A stretch of DNA of 64,000 nucleotides, from contig NC_015516.1 of assembly GCF_000270185.1 (NCBI RefSeq), forward strand, positions 915,001 through 979,000. Direction: 5' to 3'. Below are positions 21,141 to 29,604 of the stretch, one piece after another. Position 1 is the first letter of the stretch; every line of letters begins with the position of its first letter. Below the pieces are notes generated by a model. It ran no database searches and was not told the origin of the DNA. It saw only the letters and a program-made list of their open reading frames with translations. The position numbers and the translations under genes are program-made. The stretch is from Melissococcus plutonius ATCC 35311. Lineage in GTDB: Bacteria > Bacillota > Bacilli > Lactobacillales > Enterococcaceae.

Positions 21141-21243
21141 GCTAGTACTTCTGTGCTAGTAGGCAACTTGTATAGATAGTGACTGCTGACTATACAGGGC
21201 TTCGTAGTCTGGTTGGCGCCAAATTACGGAGTGCCTTTTTTTA
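21141..21243 (+). ncRNA. Structured RNA element, copy 1 (family unknown)
   Basis: An about 100-nt three-way-junction fold. P1 is AGGCA (21161-21165) with TGCCT (21232-21236). P2 is TGTATAG (21169-21175) with CTATACA (21190-21196), with AGTGACTGCTG in its loop. P3 is 21203-21212 with 21219-21228 (one mismatch), with hexaloop TTGGCG. A T7 run directly follows P1. A small hairpin CTAGTAC/GTGCTAG precedes P1. It shares both loop sequences and the P1/P2/P3 layout with copy 2. The strand is not settled: a forward small RNA is suggested by the promoter and T7, a reverse-strand leader by the downstream reverse terminator. Confidence 0.55.
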
Positions 21244-21383
21244 TTGTCTATCCATTTACAAAAAATACTTGTCAAGTAGGTGAGATAAACATGTAAATGG
21301 AATAGTTGGTACGTTTTTCATACTGCTGTGATTTTTATGGTAATTAATCCTCCTTTCAGTTTGTTAAAAAAACCAACAGTAGG

Positions 21384-21422
21384 ATAGAAAAAAACGATAT
21401 CTGGCATGATACCGATATCGTT
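21384..21422 (-). terminator. Reverse-strand terminator between the two RNA elements
   Basis: AACGATATC (21393-21401) pairs perfectly with GATATCGTT (21414-21422). Read on the reverse strand it is followed by TTTTTTT and CTATCC. It ends a reverse transcript passing through copy 2. Confidence 0.7.
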
Positions 21423-21525
21423 AACAATAGGCTAATAAAAAGAGGATTCTGTTAACCTATTATCCTTTAAACGAAAAAATGAAGGAAAATTTCGTTAGAG
21501 AAATAGGATATTCTCAACTAGCACT

Positions 21526-21605
21526 ATTGGCAACTTGTATTATCAGTGACTGCTGTTTATACAATTCCTAATTGTCCGATTGGCGTCGGACAAACAGGTG
21601 CCAAT
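21526..21605 (+). ncRNA. Structured RNA element, copy 2 (family unknown)
   Basis: Same fold as copy 1. P1 is ATTGGCA (21526-21532) with TGCCAAT (21599-21605). P2 is TTGTAT (21535-21540) with ATACAA (21559-21564), with the same AGTGACTGCTG loop motif at 21545-21555. P3 is TTGTCCGA (21572-21579) with TCGGACAA (21586-21593), with the same hexaloop TTGGCG. P1 and P3 sequences differ from copy 1 yet remain paired. The forward T run is weak here and no good forward promoter is visible. Strand is uncertain. Confidence 0.5.
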
Positions 21606-21671
21606 TTATTTTATTGTAAAAATAGTAAAGAAGAGCCAAACTTTACTATTTTATTTCTACTCTACCTCCCT

Positions 21672-21700
21672 AGTATAAACAAAAGCCTATTTATTCGCAA
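21672..21700 (-). promoter_or_regulatory. Reverse-strand promoter upstream of RNA element copy 2
   Basis: On the reverse strand TTGCGA (21700-21695) and TATACT (21677-21672) are 17 bp apart. The transcript would run through copy 2 to the terminator at 21384-21422. A hairpin at about 21618-21652 with AAATAGTAAAG/CTTTACTATTT arms lies between. Confidence 0.5.
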
Positions 21701-21845
21701 TATAAAATTAAAAGAATTTTTTATTCGTTTAAAATAGATTTTTAGAACACGTTGTAATGATTCAAATCAATAACTATGTTTATCATTAATAAAAATTAAA
21801 ATAAGTTTATAATTTATACGGATATTTAATAAGAAATAAGTGAAA

Positions 21846-21891
21846 AAATAAAAAGGCATCTTTGTAATTTATTGATTACATAGATGCCTTT
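21846..21891 (-). terminator. Terminator of the 52-residue gene
   Basis: AAAGGCATCT/AGATGCCTTT with an inner TGTAAT/ATTACA extension (21852-21891), followed on the reverse strand by TATTTTTTC. Confidence 0.8.
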
Positions 21892-21933
21892 AACTAAAAT
21901 GGAAATAGCAGAGAAAATACATTAGGAAGTTTG

Positions 21934-22092
21934 TCACTCCTTGATGAGTTGTTTAAATTGGGCAATAGCTTGTTCAATCGTAGCACCAGTTGCTTTTTTA
22001 TGTTGATTTTTTGGATCAATTGCCATAAAAACATTATTTTTAGTGTCCAGTGCAATTTTATATTGAACATTATTTTTTTTGTTATAAGTCAT
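21934..22092 (-). CDS. Small protein, 52 residues, unknown function
   Basis: The reverse-strand frame has a strong AAAGGAGT ribosome site, ATG at 22092 and TGA at 21934-21936. The product starts MTYNKKNNVQYKIALDTK, continues NNVFMAIDPKNQ, and ends in a helix EQAIAQFKQLIKE. The composition is clearly protein-like, and a matching promoter (22160-22188) and terminator frame it. I do not recognise the family. Confidence 0.7.
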   Translation of the reverse strand: MTYNKKNNVQYKIALDTKNNVFMAIDPKNQHKKATGATIEQAIAQFKQLIKE

Positions 22093-22159
22093 AGTTATTT
22101 ACTCCTTTCTTTAAAGCATTGAAAGGCAACAATATAACGATATAAATAACGAAATTCCG

Positions 22160-22188
22160 TTTATAACTATACCATTAAAGGCAATCAA
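22160..22188 (-). promoter_or_regulatory. Promoter of the 52-residue gene
   Basis: On the reverse strand TTGATT (22188-22183) and TATAAA (22165-22160) have a 17-bp spacer, about 70 bp before the start codon. Confidence 0.6.
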
Positions 22189-22403
22189 GAGCAAATACAA
22201 CACATTTAATTAATAAAAAATTTAATTTTTACATGACATATTTCATAATATATCCTAAAAATAGAAATTATTTTTAAATTTTACTTTTACAAACAACTAC
22301 GATGAATAAACAAATTTTAAAAAATCAATTGCTTTACCAATTATAAACAGTCATCTCTAAATTGATAAAATTTTTAATTAACATTTTTTTAGGTATCTTC
22401 CTA

Positions 22404-22432
22404 TTGAAAGTGATATAGAAATTAGGTATAAT
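22404..22432 (+). promoter_or_regulatory. Promoter of the Mn2+ riboswitch / ATPase transcript
   Basis: TTGAAA (22404-22409) and TATAAT (22427-22432) have a 17-bp spacer, about 45 bp before the aptamer. Confidence 0.75.
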
Positions 22433-22477
22433 AGTAACAAATAATCAAGTTAATCATTTTCATAATCGATAATTTAC

Positions 22478-22608
22478 TTCATAGGGGAGTAATCGGCAGT
22501 TTAACACTGTGACAACATCACCATCACTGAAAGAAATTTCTGGTGTTGCCTTAAACGATGAGACTTATGGATGTACTGTTTAGGTGCATACATAGGTCTC
22601 TTTTTTTT
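22478..22608 (+). promoter_or_regulatory. yybP-ykoY (Mn2+) riboswitch with terminator
   Basis: The family landmarks are present: ATAGGGGAGTAAT at the 5' end, GACAACATCACC in the internal loop, GGTGTTGCCTTAAACGATGA at the 3' side, then a terminator. The terminator stem starts GAGACTTATGGATGTA (from 22560) and pairs with TGCATACATAGGTCTC, ending in TTTTTTTT (22601-22608). In this family Mn2+ binding favours antitermination of Mn exporters. It lies 61 bp before a P-type ATPase, as in Lactococcus yoaB. Confidence 0.9.
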
Positions 22609-22669
22609 CTTATTTATTTAATTATCGGTAAAATAAAGAAAAGGTTGGCAAGAGGGAGGAACAAGGAAC

Positions 22670-25375
22670 ATGAAGGATGGAATAAATCAGCAATCTGCAT
22701 TTTACTCTATGTCTGAAGAGAAAGTATTTGAAAAAATGCAGACAAATTTAGCAGGATTAACGAGGCATGAAGCCAGTGAACGACTTGAAAATTATGGAAA
22801 AAACAATTTGAAAAAAAAGAAAAAATCATCTATTTTAATGAAATTTATTGAACAATTCAAAGATTTTATGATTCTTATTTTATTAGTAGCAGCTATTATC
22901 TCAGCTTTTCTTTCAAATGATATCATTGCTTCAATCATTATTGTATGTGTTGTAATTGTTAATGCTATTTTTGGTGTTATTCAAGAAGCGAAAGCTGAAC
23001 AGGCAATTGAAGCGTTACAAGAAATGGCTACACCCAATGCCAATGTTCGTCGAGATGACCATATTATTACGATAAAAAGTGATGAATTGGTACCTGGAGA
23101 CATCGTTTTATTAGAAGCAGGGGATGTTGTACCTGCTGACTTGCGCTTAATAGAAGTAGCTGGTCTAAAAATTGAAGAATCATCATTAACGGGTGAATCT
23201 GTGCCAGTAGAAAAAAATTCCGATACGATGATTGAAAATACAGAAACGATTAGCCTGTGGGATCGTCATAATATGGCTTATGCTAATAGTAATGTAACTT
23301 ATGGAAGAGGAGTAGGTGTGGTTGTTGAAACAGGAATGAATACAGAAGTAGGAAAAATTGCTGGTATGTTAACAAATACTCAGGAAATAGAAACACCATT
23401 AAAACGCAATCTCAATCAACTTGGTAAGGTATTAACTGGGGCTATTTTAGTTATTGCTGTTTTAATGTTTGTGATTGGATTACTAAATGGTCGCTCATGG
23501 CTGGACATGCTATTGACTTCAATTTCTTTAGCGGTGGCAGCGATTCCAGAAGGACTCCCAGCAATAGTTACAGTTATTCTAGCTTTAGGTACACAAAAAA
23601 TGGCAAAGAAAAATGCAATTGTACGTAAATTACCAGCTGTTGAAACGTTAGGAAGTACAAATATTATTTGTTCAGATAAAACAGGTACCTTAACGTTAAA
23701 TCAAATGACGGTAGAACAGCTTTATACTTATAACAAACTACAACCTGCCAAAGAACCTATTTCATCGAATAGTATGCTTCTAACCATTATGATTTATAAT
23801 AATGATACAAAAATTTCTCAGGAAGGAACTTTAATCGGTGATCCAACCGAGACAGCTTTAATCCAGTTTGGCATTGATCATCAGATTTTAATTGAAGAAA
23901 AATTAATAGAAGCACCAAGAATTGCTGAAATCCCCTTTGATTCTGAAAGAAAGCTGATGACCACCATTCATGAAACAAAAAATAAAGGCTATCTAGTGAC
24001 AGTAAAAGGTGCTCCGGATGAATTACTAAAACGTTGTAAACAAACAGAAGAGAATGATCAATTTACCATTTTAGACCAAATAAAACAAGTAAATATCCTA
24101 GAAAGTAATAAAAAAATGGCAAAACAGGCATTACGTGTATTAGGAATGGCATATAAGTACGTAGAAACATTACCAACGGAACTTGTTTCAGAGTTAGTTG
24201 AGCAAGATTTAATTTTTGCAGGGTTAGTGGGTATGATTGATCCAGAACGCAAAGAAGCGGCTGAAGCAGTGGCCACAGCTAAAGCAGCTGGTATTCGGCC
24301 AATTATGATTACTGGTGATCATAAAGATACGGCTGAAGCTATTGCCATTCGTTTAGGAATCACACCAGATAATGATGAAAACCGGTCTGTGATTACAGGA
24401 AGTGAATTAGAAGCCTTACCCAATGAAGAATATGAAAAGAAAGTAGAGCAGTACTCCGTTTATGCCCGGGTTTCTCCAGAGCATAAAGTTAAAATAGTAC
24501 GAGCTTGGCAAAAAAAGGAAAAAGTGGTTGCTATGACTGGTGATGGTGTAAATGATGCACCGGCATTAAAAACAGCTGATATTGGTATTGGTATGGGTAT
24601 TACAGGAACCGAAGTTTCCAAAGGAGCTTCTGATATGATTTTAGCTGATGATAATTTTTCAACAATCATTTCAGCAATTAAAGAAGGTCGAAAAATTTTC
24701 GCAAATATTCAAAAAACCATTCAATATTTACTTTCTGCCAATTTGGGAGAAGTCCTTACTTTATTTATTGCTACTATGTTGAATTGGGATACGTTATTAC
24801 CTATTCACTTATTGTGGATAAATTTAGTCACAGATACTTTTCCAGCAATTGCTTTAGGAGTTGAACCAGTGGAAGAAGGAATAATGCAACATGCACCACG
24901 TGGAAAGAAATCTAGCTTTTTTTCAAATGGTGTCTTTTCAAGCGTCCTTTATCAAGGGATTATTCAAAGTATACTTACTTTGTTCGTTTATCAAATCGCT
25001 ATTTTATTACCAGCACATACGGCAGAGAATATGCCCAGCTTATCACACCATGCGTTATATCATTTGCAGCATGCTGATGCATTAACTATGACTTTTGCAA
25101 CCTTGGGGTTAATTCAATTATTCCATGCCTTTAACGTAAAATCGATTCATCAATCCTTATTTAGTGTAGGTTTATTTAGAAAAAAAACGTTTAATTGGGC
25201 TATCTTAATTTCATTTTTATTATTAGGTACAACGATTGTGATTCCTGGGTTTAATGATTTATTTAGTGTAACACAGTTGGATCTATATCAGTGGGGAATT
25301 GTATTAAGTACCTCTTTCGCAATTATTCCAATTGTTGAAATAACAAAGTTTTTCCAACGAAAGTTAAAGAAATAA
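22670..25375 (+). CDS. P2-type cation-exporting ATPase (Mn2+/Ca2+; YoaB-like)
   Basis: A 901-residue P-type ATPase with the Ca2+-ATPase layout. It has an N-terminal cation-ATPase domain, the TM4 motif AAIPEGLPAIVTV, the phosphorylation site DKTGTLTLNQM with Asp336, the hinge MTGDGVNDAPALKTADIG, and a C-terminal membrane domain with WINLVTDTFPAIALGVEP. PEGLP and NLVTD are the ion-site motifs of SERCA/SPCA-like pumps. The Mn2+ riboswitch upstream indicates export of excess Mn2+ (possibly Ca2+ as well). GGGAGG lies about 11 bp before the ATG. The specificity is inferred from the riboswitch. Confidence 0.9.
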   Translation: MKDGINQQSAFYSMSEEKVFEKMQTNLAGLTRHEASERLENYGKNNLKKKKKSSILMKFIEQFKDFMILILLVAAIISAFLSNDIIASIIIVCVVIVNAIFGVIQEAKAEQAIEALQEMATPNANVRRDDHIITIKSDELVPGDIVLLEAGDVVPADLRLIEVAGLKIEESSLTGESVPVEKNSDTMIENTETISLWDRHNMAYANSNVTYGRGVGVVVETGMNTEVGKIAGMLTNTQEIETPLKRNLNQLGKVLTGAILVIAVLMFVIGLLNGRSWLDMLLTSISLAVAAIPEGLPAIVTVILALGTQKMAKKNAIVRKLPAVETLGSTNIICSDKTGTLTLNQMTVEQLYTYNKLQPAKEPISSNSMLLTIMIYNNDTKISQEGTLIGDPTETALIQFGIDHQILIEEKLIEAPRIAEIPFDSERKLMTTIHETKNKGYLVTVKGAPDELLKRCKQTEENDQFTILDQIKQVNILESNKKMAKQALRVLGMAYKYVETLPTELVSELVEQDLIFAGLVGMIDPERKEAAEAVATAKAAGIRPIMITGDHKDTAEAIAIRLGITPDNDENRSVITGSELEALPNEEYEKKVEQYSVYARVSPEHKVKIVRAWQKKEKVVAMTGDGVNDAPALKTADIGIGMGITGTEVSKGASDMILADDNFSTIISAIKEGRKIFANIQKTIQYLLSANLGEVLTLFIATMLNWDTLLPIHLLWINLVTDTFPAIALGVEPVEEGIMQHAPRGKKSSFFSNGVFSSVLYQGIIQSILTLFVYQIAILLPAHTAENMPSLSHHALYHLQHADALTMTFATLGLIQLFHAFNVKSIHQSLFSVGLFRKKTFNWAILISFLLLGTTIVIPGFNDLFSVTQLDLYQWGIVLSTSFAIIPIVEITKFFQRKLKK

Positions 25376-25403
25376 AAAATTATAATTTCTTTTTAATTTC
25401 TTA

Positions 25404-25528
25404 TAGACAGAATTTAAGTTATAGTGTACTATAGGTATATACCAACAACAACCTTTTTATTTTTCAATTTACTCTGAATAGGGTAAATACTCCTTTTCCA
25501 CCGGTAATTGATACCGGTGGTTTTTTTG
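25404..25528 (+). ncRNA. Terminator of the ATPase gene and possible small RNA
   Basis: CCACCGGTA (25498-25506) pairs with TACCGGTGG (25512-25520), followed by TTTTTTT, a strong terminator. Between the ATPase stop and this hairpin lies a promoter-like TAGACA (25404-25409), 17 bp, TACTAT (25427-25432), which would make an about 90-nt RNA from near 25438. It could be a small RNA or only the 3' UTR of the ATPase mRNA. No ORF with a ribosome site is present. The next 290 bp show nothing else. Confidence 0.4.
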
Positions 25529-25817
25529 TTTTATGATAAAATTTCTTTTTGACATAGCAGGTTATTTTAAATAAAAAACAAAATATAAAAAATGAAAAAA
25601 ACGGCAAGAGTTATTTTCAATGAAAAGTAGTAATGACAATATTCAATTAAATATGTGATGGAAAAATAATAGATTATTGAACTACCTATTTTATTTGATA
25701 GTAATATTTTTATTTATATGATATAAAAAAGTAAGGAAAAATCAGCTAACTTGATCTAATTTTAATTAATGAACATACAATGAATTTATTTTTGTTCGTT
25801 TAGATTTTTTAAATATA

Positions 25818-25860
25818 AAATGCTCACTCAATTTTAAAATTTAAAATTGAATGAGCATTT
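25818..25860 (-). terminator. Terminator of the lactonase gene
   Basis: AAATGCTCA...TGAGCATTT arms extend to a near-perfect 20-bp stem. On the reverse strand the odd pair becomes G-U, and the stem is followed by TATATTTAAAAA, so reverse use is favoured. Confidence 0.7.
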
Positions 25861-25886
25861 GTCTCAAAGGAGATATAAATAATAGT

Positions 25887-26915
25887 TTATTTAAAATAGA
25901 CACAGACGCACTCAGGAACATAGACATCTTTTTGAATCATTTTTAGTAATCCTGTTTGAGTATCTCGCTCGTAAAGTGTCAGATTGTCTGAATTTTGGTT
26001 AGCAGCTACAATAAATTTTTCAGATGGATCAAGATTGAAATCACGGGGGAAATCTCCCTCAGTGCTTATTAATTGTTTACGTTTTAATCTTTTACCTTCT
26101 TGTGAAGTTTCAAAGATGGCAATCGTATTATGTCCACGATTTGAAGCATATACATATTGACCATCTGAAGATATACGGATGGCTGCACCACTATTAAATC
26201 CATCAAAATTTTCAGGAATAGTGCTTACTTTTGTCAAACGTTGAAACTCGCCATTTGTTTTATCGTAACTTAAAACAGAAATAGAACTGTCTAGTTCACC
26301 AATCAGATATGCAATTTGCTGGTTTGGATGAAAAACAATATGACGAGGACCACATCCGGGTTCAGCTAAGTATTGAGCAACCTCGATTAATTTACCTGTT
26401 CGGTCAACATCATAAGTATATACTCGATCTGTACCTAAATCACAAACTACCAAGCGGTTATCAGGTGTTAGATTAGTATAATGAACATGTGGTTTATCTT
26501 GATTTTTATGTGGACCTGTGGTTTCTTTATGTACAACTCGATCAGTACTTTTTAGCTGTCCATTTGGTAAAATTTGAAATACATAAACAATTCCTTCATG
26601 ATAACTGGCACTATAAATTAATTGTCTCTTTTCATCTACAGAAACATAGCAAGGTGGTGCACCAATTTCAGTTACCTTGTTTAAAAGGTCATACTGATCA
26701 TCAATCGATTTATAGGCTGCTACGCCACCTTCTTCTCCAACAAGAGTAACCGTATAAAGTTCTCCCTTTTTATCTAGGGTCAGGTAGGTAGGACTACTTT
26801 CATTGATAATTAAAGAAGTACTTGCTAATGCCTTCTTTTCTGTATCTAAAACGGTTTGATAAATTCCTTTACTTTCACGCCTTGTATAAGTTCCCAATAA
26901 TAATTGTTCTAGCAT
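25887..26915 (-). CDS. pgl: 6-phosphogluconolactonase, beta-propeller type
   Basis: A 342-residue lactonase of the seven-bladed propeller family (YbhE/YkgB type) that hydrolyses 6-phosphogluconolactone in the oxidative pentose phosphate pathway. Motifs are GTYTRRESKGIYQ at the start, PPCYVSVDE, HVHYTNLTPDNRLVVCDLGTD, GCGPRHIVFHP, YVYASNRGHNTIAIF and FPRDFNLDPSEKF, the repeated blade pattern of the family. A GAGGGAGG ribosome site precedes the ATG. On the reverse strand TG-G-TATACT near 26980 is a likely extended -10. It is transcribed alone and convergent with the ATPase gene. Confidence 0.85.
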   Translation of the reverse strand: MLEQLLLGTYTRRESKGIYQTVLDTEKKALASTSLIINESSPTYLTLDKKGELYTVTLVGEEGGVAAYKSIDDQYDLLNKVTEIGAPPCYVSVDEKRQLIYSASYHEGIVYVFQILPNGQLKSTDRVVHKETTGPHKNQDKPHVHYTNLTPDNRLVVCDLGTDRVYTYDVDRTGKLIEVAQYLAEPGCGPRHIVFHPNQQIAYLIGELDSSISVLSYDKTNGEFQRLTKVSTIPENFDGFNSGAAIRISSDGQYVYASNRGHNTIAIFETSQEGKRLKRKQLISTEGDFPRDFNLDPSEKFIVAANQNSDNLTLYERDTQTGLLKMIQKDVYVPECVCVYFK

Positions 26916-27023
26916 AATTTGCCTCCCTCTCTTTCTTTATTGCTATCCATTGTTTCATTTATTTTTCTATATAGTAGTATACCATAGCTTGTTTTTAATG
27001 AATAAAATTTTACACATAGAAAG

Positions 27024-27053
27024 TTCGCATTTTTAATTGATTTATGCTATTAT
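27024..27053 (+). promoter_or_regulatory. Promoter of clpX
   Basis: TTCGCA (27024-27029) and TATTAT (27048-27053) have an 18-bp spacer and an extended -10 TG at 27045-27046. No CtsR or CIRCE element is visible here. Confidence 0.55.
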
Positions 27054-27102
27054 AAAGGAAGGCTGTCGATGCAGTTATTTTCGTTTTAAAGGGGTGGCGT
27101 AC

Positions 27103-28353
27103 ATGTATGAGAACACAAATAATGGTGGAACAGTCAACTGCTCTTTTTGTGGCAAGACACAAGAAGAGGTAAAAAAAATTGTTGCCGGTCCAGGCGTCTA
27201 TATTTGTAATGAATGCATAGATTTATGTAAAGAGATAATCAATGAAGAATTTTATGATGAAGCTGTGCGTGAATTGACAGATATTCCTAAACCCCAAGAA
27301 ATCTTGGATGCTTTAAATGAATATGTTATTAGTCAGGACAGCGCAAAGAAAACTTTATCTGTGGCTGTATATAATCATTATAAACGAGTAAACCATATAG
27401 AAGAAGATAGTGCAGAAAATGTTGAATTACAAAAAAGTAATATTTGTTTAATTGGTCCTACCGGATCAGGAAAAACATTTTTAGCTCAAACACTTGCTAA
27501 AACACTGAATGTACCATTTGCTATCGCTGATGCAACTAGTTTAACAGAAGCTGGTTATGTTGGTGAAGATGTTGAAAATATTTTATTAAAATTATTACAA
27601 GCAGCTGATTTTAACGTTGAACGTGCAGAAAAGGGAATCATTTATATTGATGAAATTGATAAAATTGCTCGTAAAAGTGAAAATGTTTCGATTACTCGTG
27701 ATGTTTCAGGTGAAGGTGTACAACAAGCCTTGCTTAAAATTTTAGAAGGAACTGTTGCTAGTGTTCCCCCTCAAGGTGGACGTAAACATCCCCATCAAGA
27801 ATTCATTCAAATAGATACAACAAATATTTTGTTTATTGTTGGTGGTGCATTTGATGGCATCGATACAATTGTCAAGAATCGTTTGGGAGAAAAAACAATT
27901 GGTTTTGGCCAAAATAGTGTTGTCTTTAATGAAGAAAAAAGTGTCATGCAGCATATTATACCAGAAGATCTTTTAAAATTTGGTCTTATTCCTGAATTTA
28001 TTGGTCGTTTACCTGTCATGGCTGCATTAGAAAAATTAACAACAGAAGATCTAGTTCGTATTTTAACTGTGCCGAAAAATGCATTAGTTAAACAATATCA
28101 AAAACTGTTGTCTTTAGATGATACAGAATTAGAATTTGAACCGGAAGCATTAAGGGTCATTGCGAATAAGGCCATTGAACGAAATACTGGTGCACGTGGA
28201 TTACGTTCAATTATTGAAGATATCATGATGGATGTTATGTTTGAAATACCTTCAAATGAAACAATTAAAAAAGTGGTCATTACAAAAGCGGCAGCTGAAG
28301 CAACAGATAAACCTGTGATTAGTTACAATAAGAAAGATCAAAAAGCAGGTTAA
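27103..28353 (+). CDS. clpX: ClpX, ATP-dependent unfoldase of ClpXP
   Basis: A 416-residue AAA+ unfoldase that feeds substrates to ClpP. The N-terminal zinc-binding domain has Cys13, Cys16, Cys35 and Cys38 (CSFCGKTQ ... YICNEC). Walker A GPTGSGKT is at 118-125, Walker B is [10 protein letters not shown], and the ClpP-contact IGF loop is seen as KTIGFGQN. I use ATG 27103, which has AAGGGGTGG 7 bp upstream and gives the standard MYENTNN start. A longer in-frame extension upstream lacks such a site. ysxC follows, the usual neighbour in Firmicutes. Confidence 0.96.
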   Translation: MYENTNNGGTVNCSFCGKTQEEVKKIVAGPGVYICNECIDLCKEIINEEFYDEAVRELTDIPKPQEILDALNEYVISQDSAKKTLSVAVYNHYKRVNHIEEDSAENVELQKSNICLIGPTGSGKTFLAQTLAKTLNVPFAIADATSLTEAGYVGEDVENILLKLLQAADFNVERAEKGIIYIDEIDKIARKSENVSITRDVSGEGVQQALLKILEGTVASVPPQGGRKHPHQEFIQIDTTNILFIVGGAFDGIDTIVKNRLGEKTIGFGQNSVVFNEEKSVMQHIIPEDLLKFGLIPEFIGRLPVMAALEKLTTEDLVRILTVPKNALVKQYQKLLSLDDTELEFEPEALRVIANKAIERNTGARGLRSIIEDIMMDVMFEIPSNETIKKVVITKAAAEATDKPVISYNKKDQKAG

Positions 28354-28499
28354 TAAATTAATAGATTTTTAATCATAAAAAGACTAGTTAGGTTTAGCTA
28401 TCGTAATAGCTATTTAATCAGGAAGACACTTTGATTGGATACTATTATCCAACTTAGCTAGTTTTGATTTTTACAAATCTAGTAAGTGAGGAAGTCAAA

Positions 28500-29081
28500 A
28501 TGAAAGTACATAATGCTGAAATTGTGATTAGTGCTGTATCTCCTCTTCAATATCCAGAAAGAGAATTGCCTGAAATTGCATTGGCTGGACGTTCAAATGT
28601 TGGGAAATCATCATTTATTAATACATTGATTAATCGTAAAAACTTAGCACGCACTTCTGGCAAACCTGGAAAAACACAAACATTAAATTTTTATTTAATT
28701 GAAGATTCACTTTACTTTGTTGATGTACCAGGATATGGATATGCGAAGGTTTCAAAAACAGAACGAGCAAAATGGGGAAAAATGATTGAAACTTATATCA
28801 CTTCAAGAAATCAACTTGAGGCAGTAGTTTCATTGGTAGATTTTAGACATCCGCCAACAGTAGAAGACAAACAAATGTATGATTTTTTAAAATATTATGA
28901 AATTCCAGTAATTTTGGTGGCAACAAAAGTAGATAAGATTCCTTCCAGTAAATGGAATAAACATGAAAATATAATCAAAAAAACGTTAAATTTTGATTCT
29001 CAAGATAAATTTATTTTATTTTCATCGGTTACTAAAAAAGGTAAGGAAGAGGCCTGGCAAGCGATTGAAACCTTTCTTTAA
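28500..29081 (+). CDS. ysxC: Ribosome-biogenesis GTPase YsxC/EngB
   Basis: A 193-residue TrmE-Era-like GTPase required for 50S subunit assembly. The P-loop GRSNVGKS is at residues 30-37, the switch region [14 protein letters not shown] follows, the G3 box is in [13 protein letters not shown], and the G4 box is in ATKVDKIP. The start is ATG 28500 with GTGAGGAAG upstream; this gives the family start [13 protein letters not shown]. Transcription is probably shared with clpX (147-bp gap, no terminator seen). Confidence 0.95.
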   Translation: MKVHNAEIVISAVSPLQYPERELPEIALAGRSNVGKSSFINTLINRKNLARTSGKPGKTQTLNFYLIEDSLYFVDVPGYGYAKVSKTERAKWGKMIETYITSRNQLEAVVSLVDFRHPPTVEDKQMYDFLKYYEIPVILVATKVDKIPSSKWNKHENIIKKTLNFDSQDKFILFSSVTKKGKEEAWQAIETFL

Positions 29082-29273
29082 ACATTAAAATAGACTATCT
29101 AAATATAGAGTTAACAGTTAGATCATTAATTTTTATGATTCATTTTCTTTAATAAGATAGGCAGTTGTAAAGAAGACAAAATTTTAACATACAAAATTGA
29201 ATCCTTCTATCCATTTTTATTGATATCATTGAAATGGATATTTTGAAAAATTGCTCAGTAGTTAAATAAGAGC

Positions 29274-29311
29274 AAATAAAAAAGACTGAGCCAGTTATTT
29301 TGTCTCAGTCT
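29274..29311 (-). terminator. Terminator overlapping the end of the 47-residue gene
   Basis: AGACTGAG (29283-29290) and CTCAGTCT (29304-29311) form the stem. On the reverse strand TTTTTTATTT follows. The stop codon of the small gene (29295-29297) lies in the loop. Confidence 0.75.
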
Positions 29312-29438
29312 CTTTCTTTTCTTTTTGATTTTTCTTATTCTTTTCCTTCTCTTTTTCTGCTTTTGATTCTTCAGGTAAAACAGATAAAGAATCAAAAAGT
29401 TTCTCTAAACTATCTGAACGTTCAAATTTTAATCCCAT
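29295..29438 (-). CDS. Small highly charged protein, SPJ_0845-like, 47 residues
   Basis: The reverse-strand frame has a GGAGGCG ribosome site, ATG at 29438 and TAA at 29295. It reads MGLKFERSDSLEKLFDSL, then SVLPEESKAEKEKEKNKK, then a Lys/Glu tail ending ETETK. The MGLKF(E/K)R start followed by a short helix and a charged tail matches the small streptococcal SPJ_0845-type proteins, of unknown function. It is shorter than usual gene-calling limits but well supported by its ribosome site and terminator. Confidence 0.7.
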   Translation of the reverse strand: MGLKFERSDSLEKLFDSLSVLPEESKAEKEKEKNKKNQKEKKETETK

Positions 29439-29604
29439 AAATTATTTTCGCCTCCATTTTTTAACAAGTGTATCATGGAATAATTTTTTTGTATAGGCAG
29501 TGACCAAATTTTAAATTTGCTATATTAAATTGTGCATTGAAACAATCGTGTCACCCATTTATTTTTTAATCAGTTAAACATCAAATAATCAAGAGGGAGT
29601 TGCC

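Noticed and set aside
21546-21737. 63-codon forward open frame overlapping RNA element copy 2
   Set aside because: It starts inside the conserved RNA stem-loops, has no ribosome site, and is explained by the structured element and the downstream hairpin.
21931-22122. Forward open frame of 63 codons
   Set aside because: It is antisense to the well-supported 52-residue reverse-strand gene.
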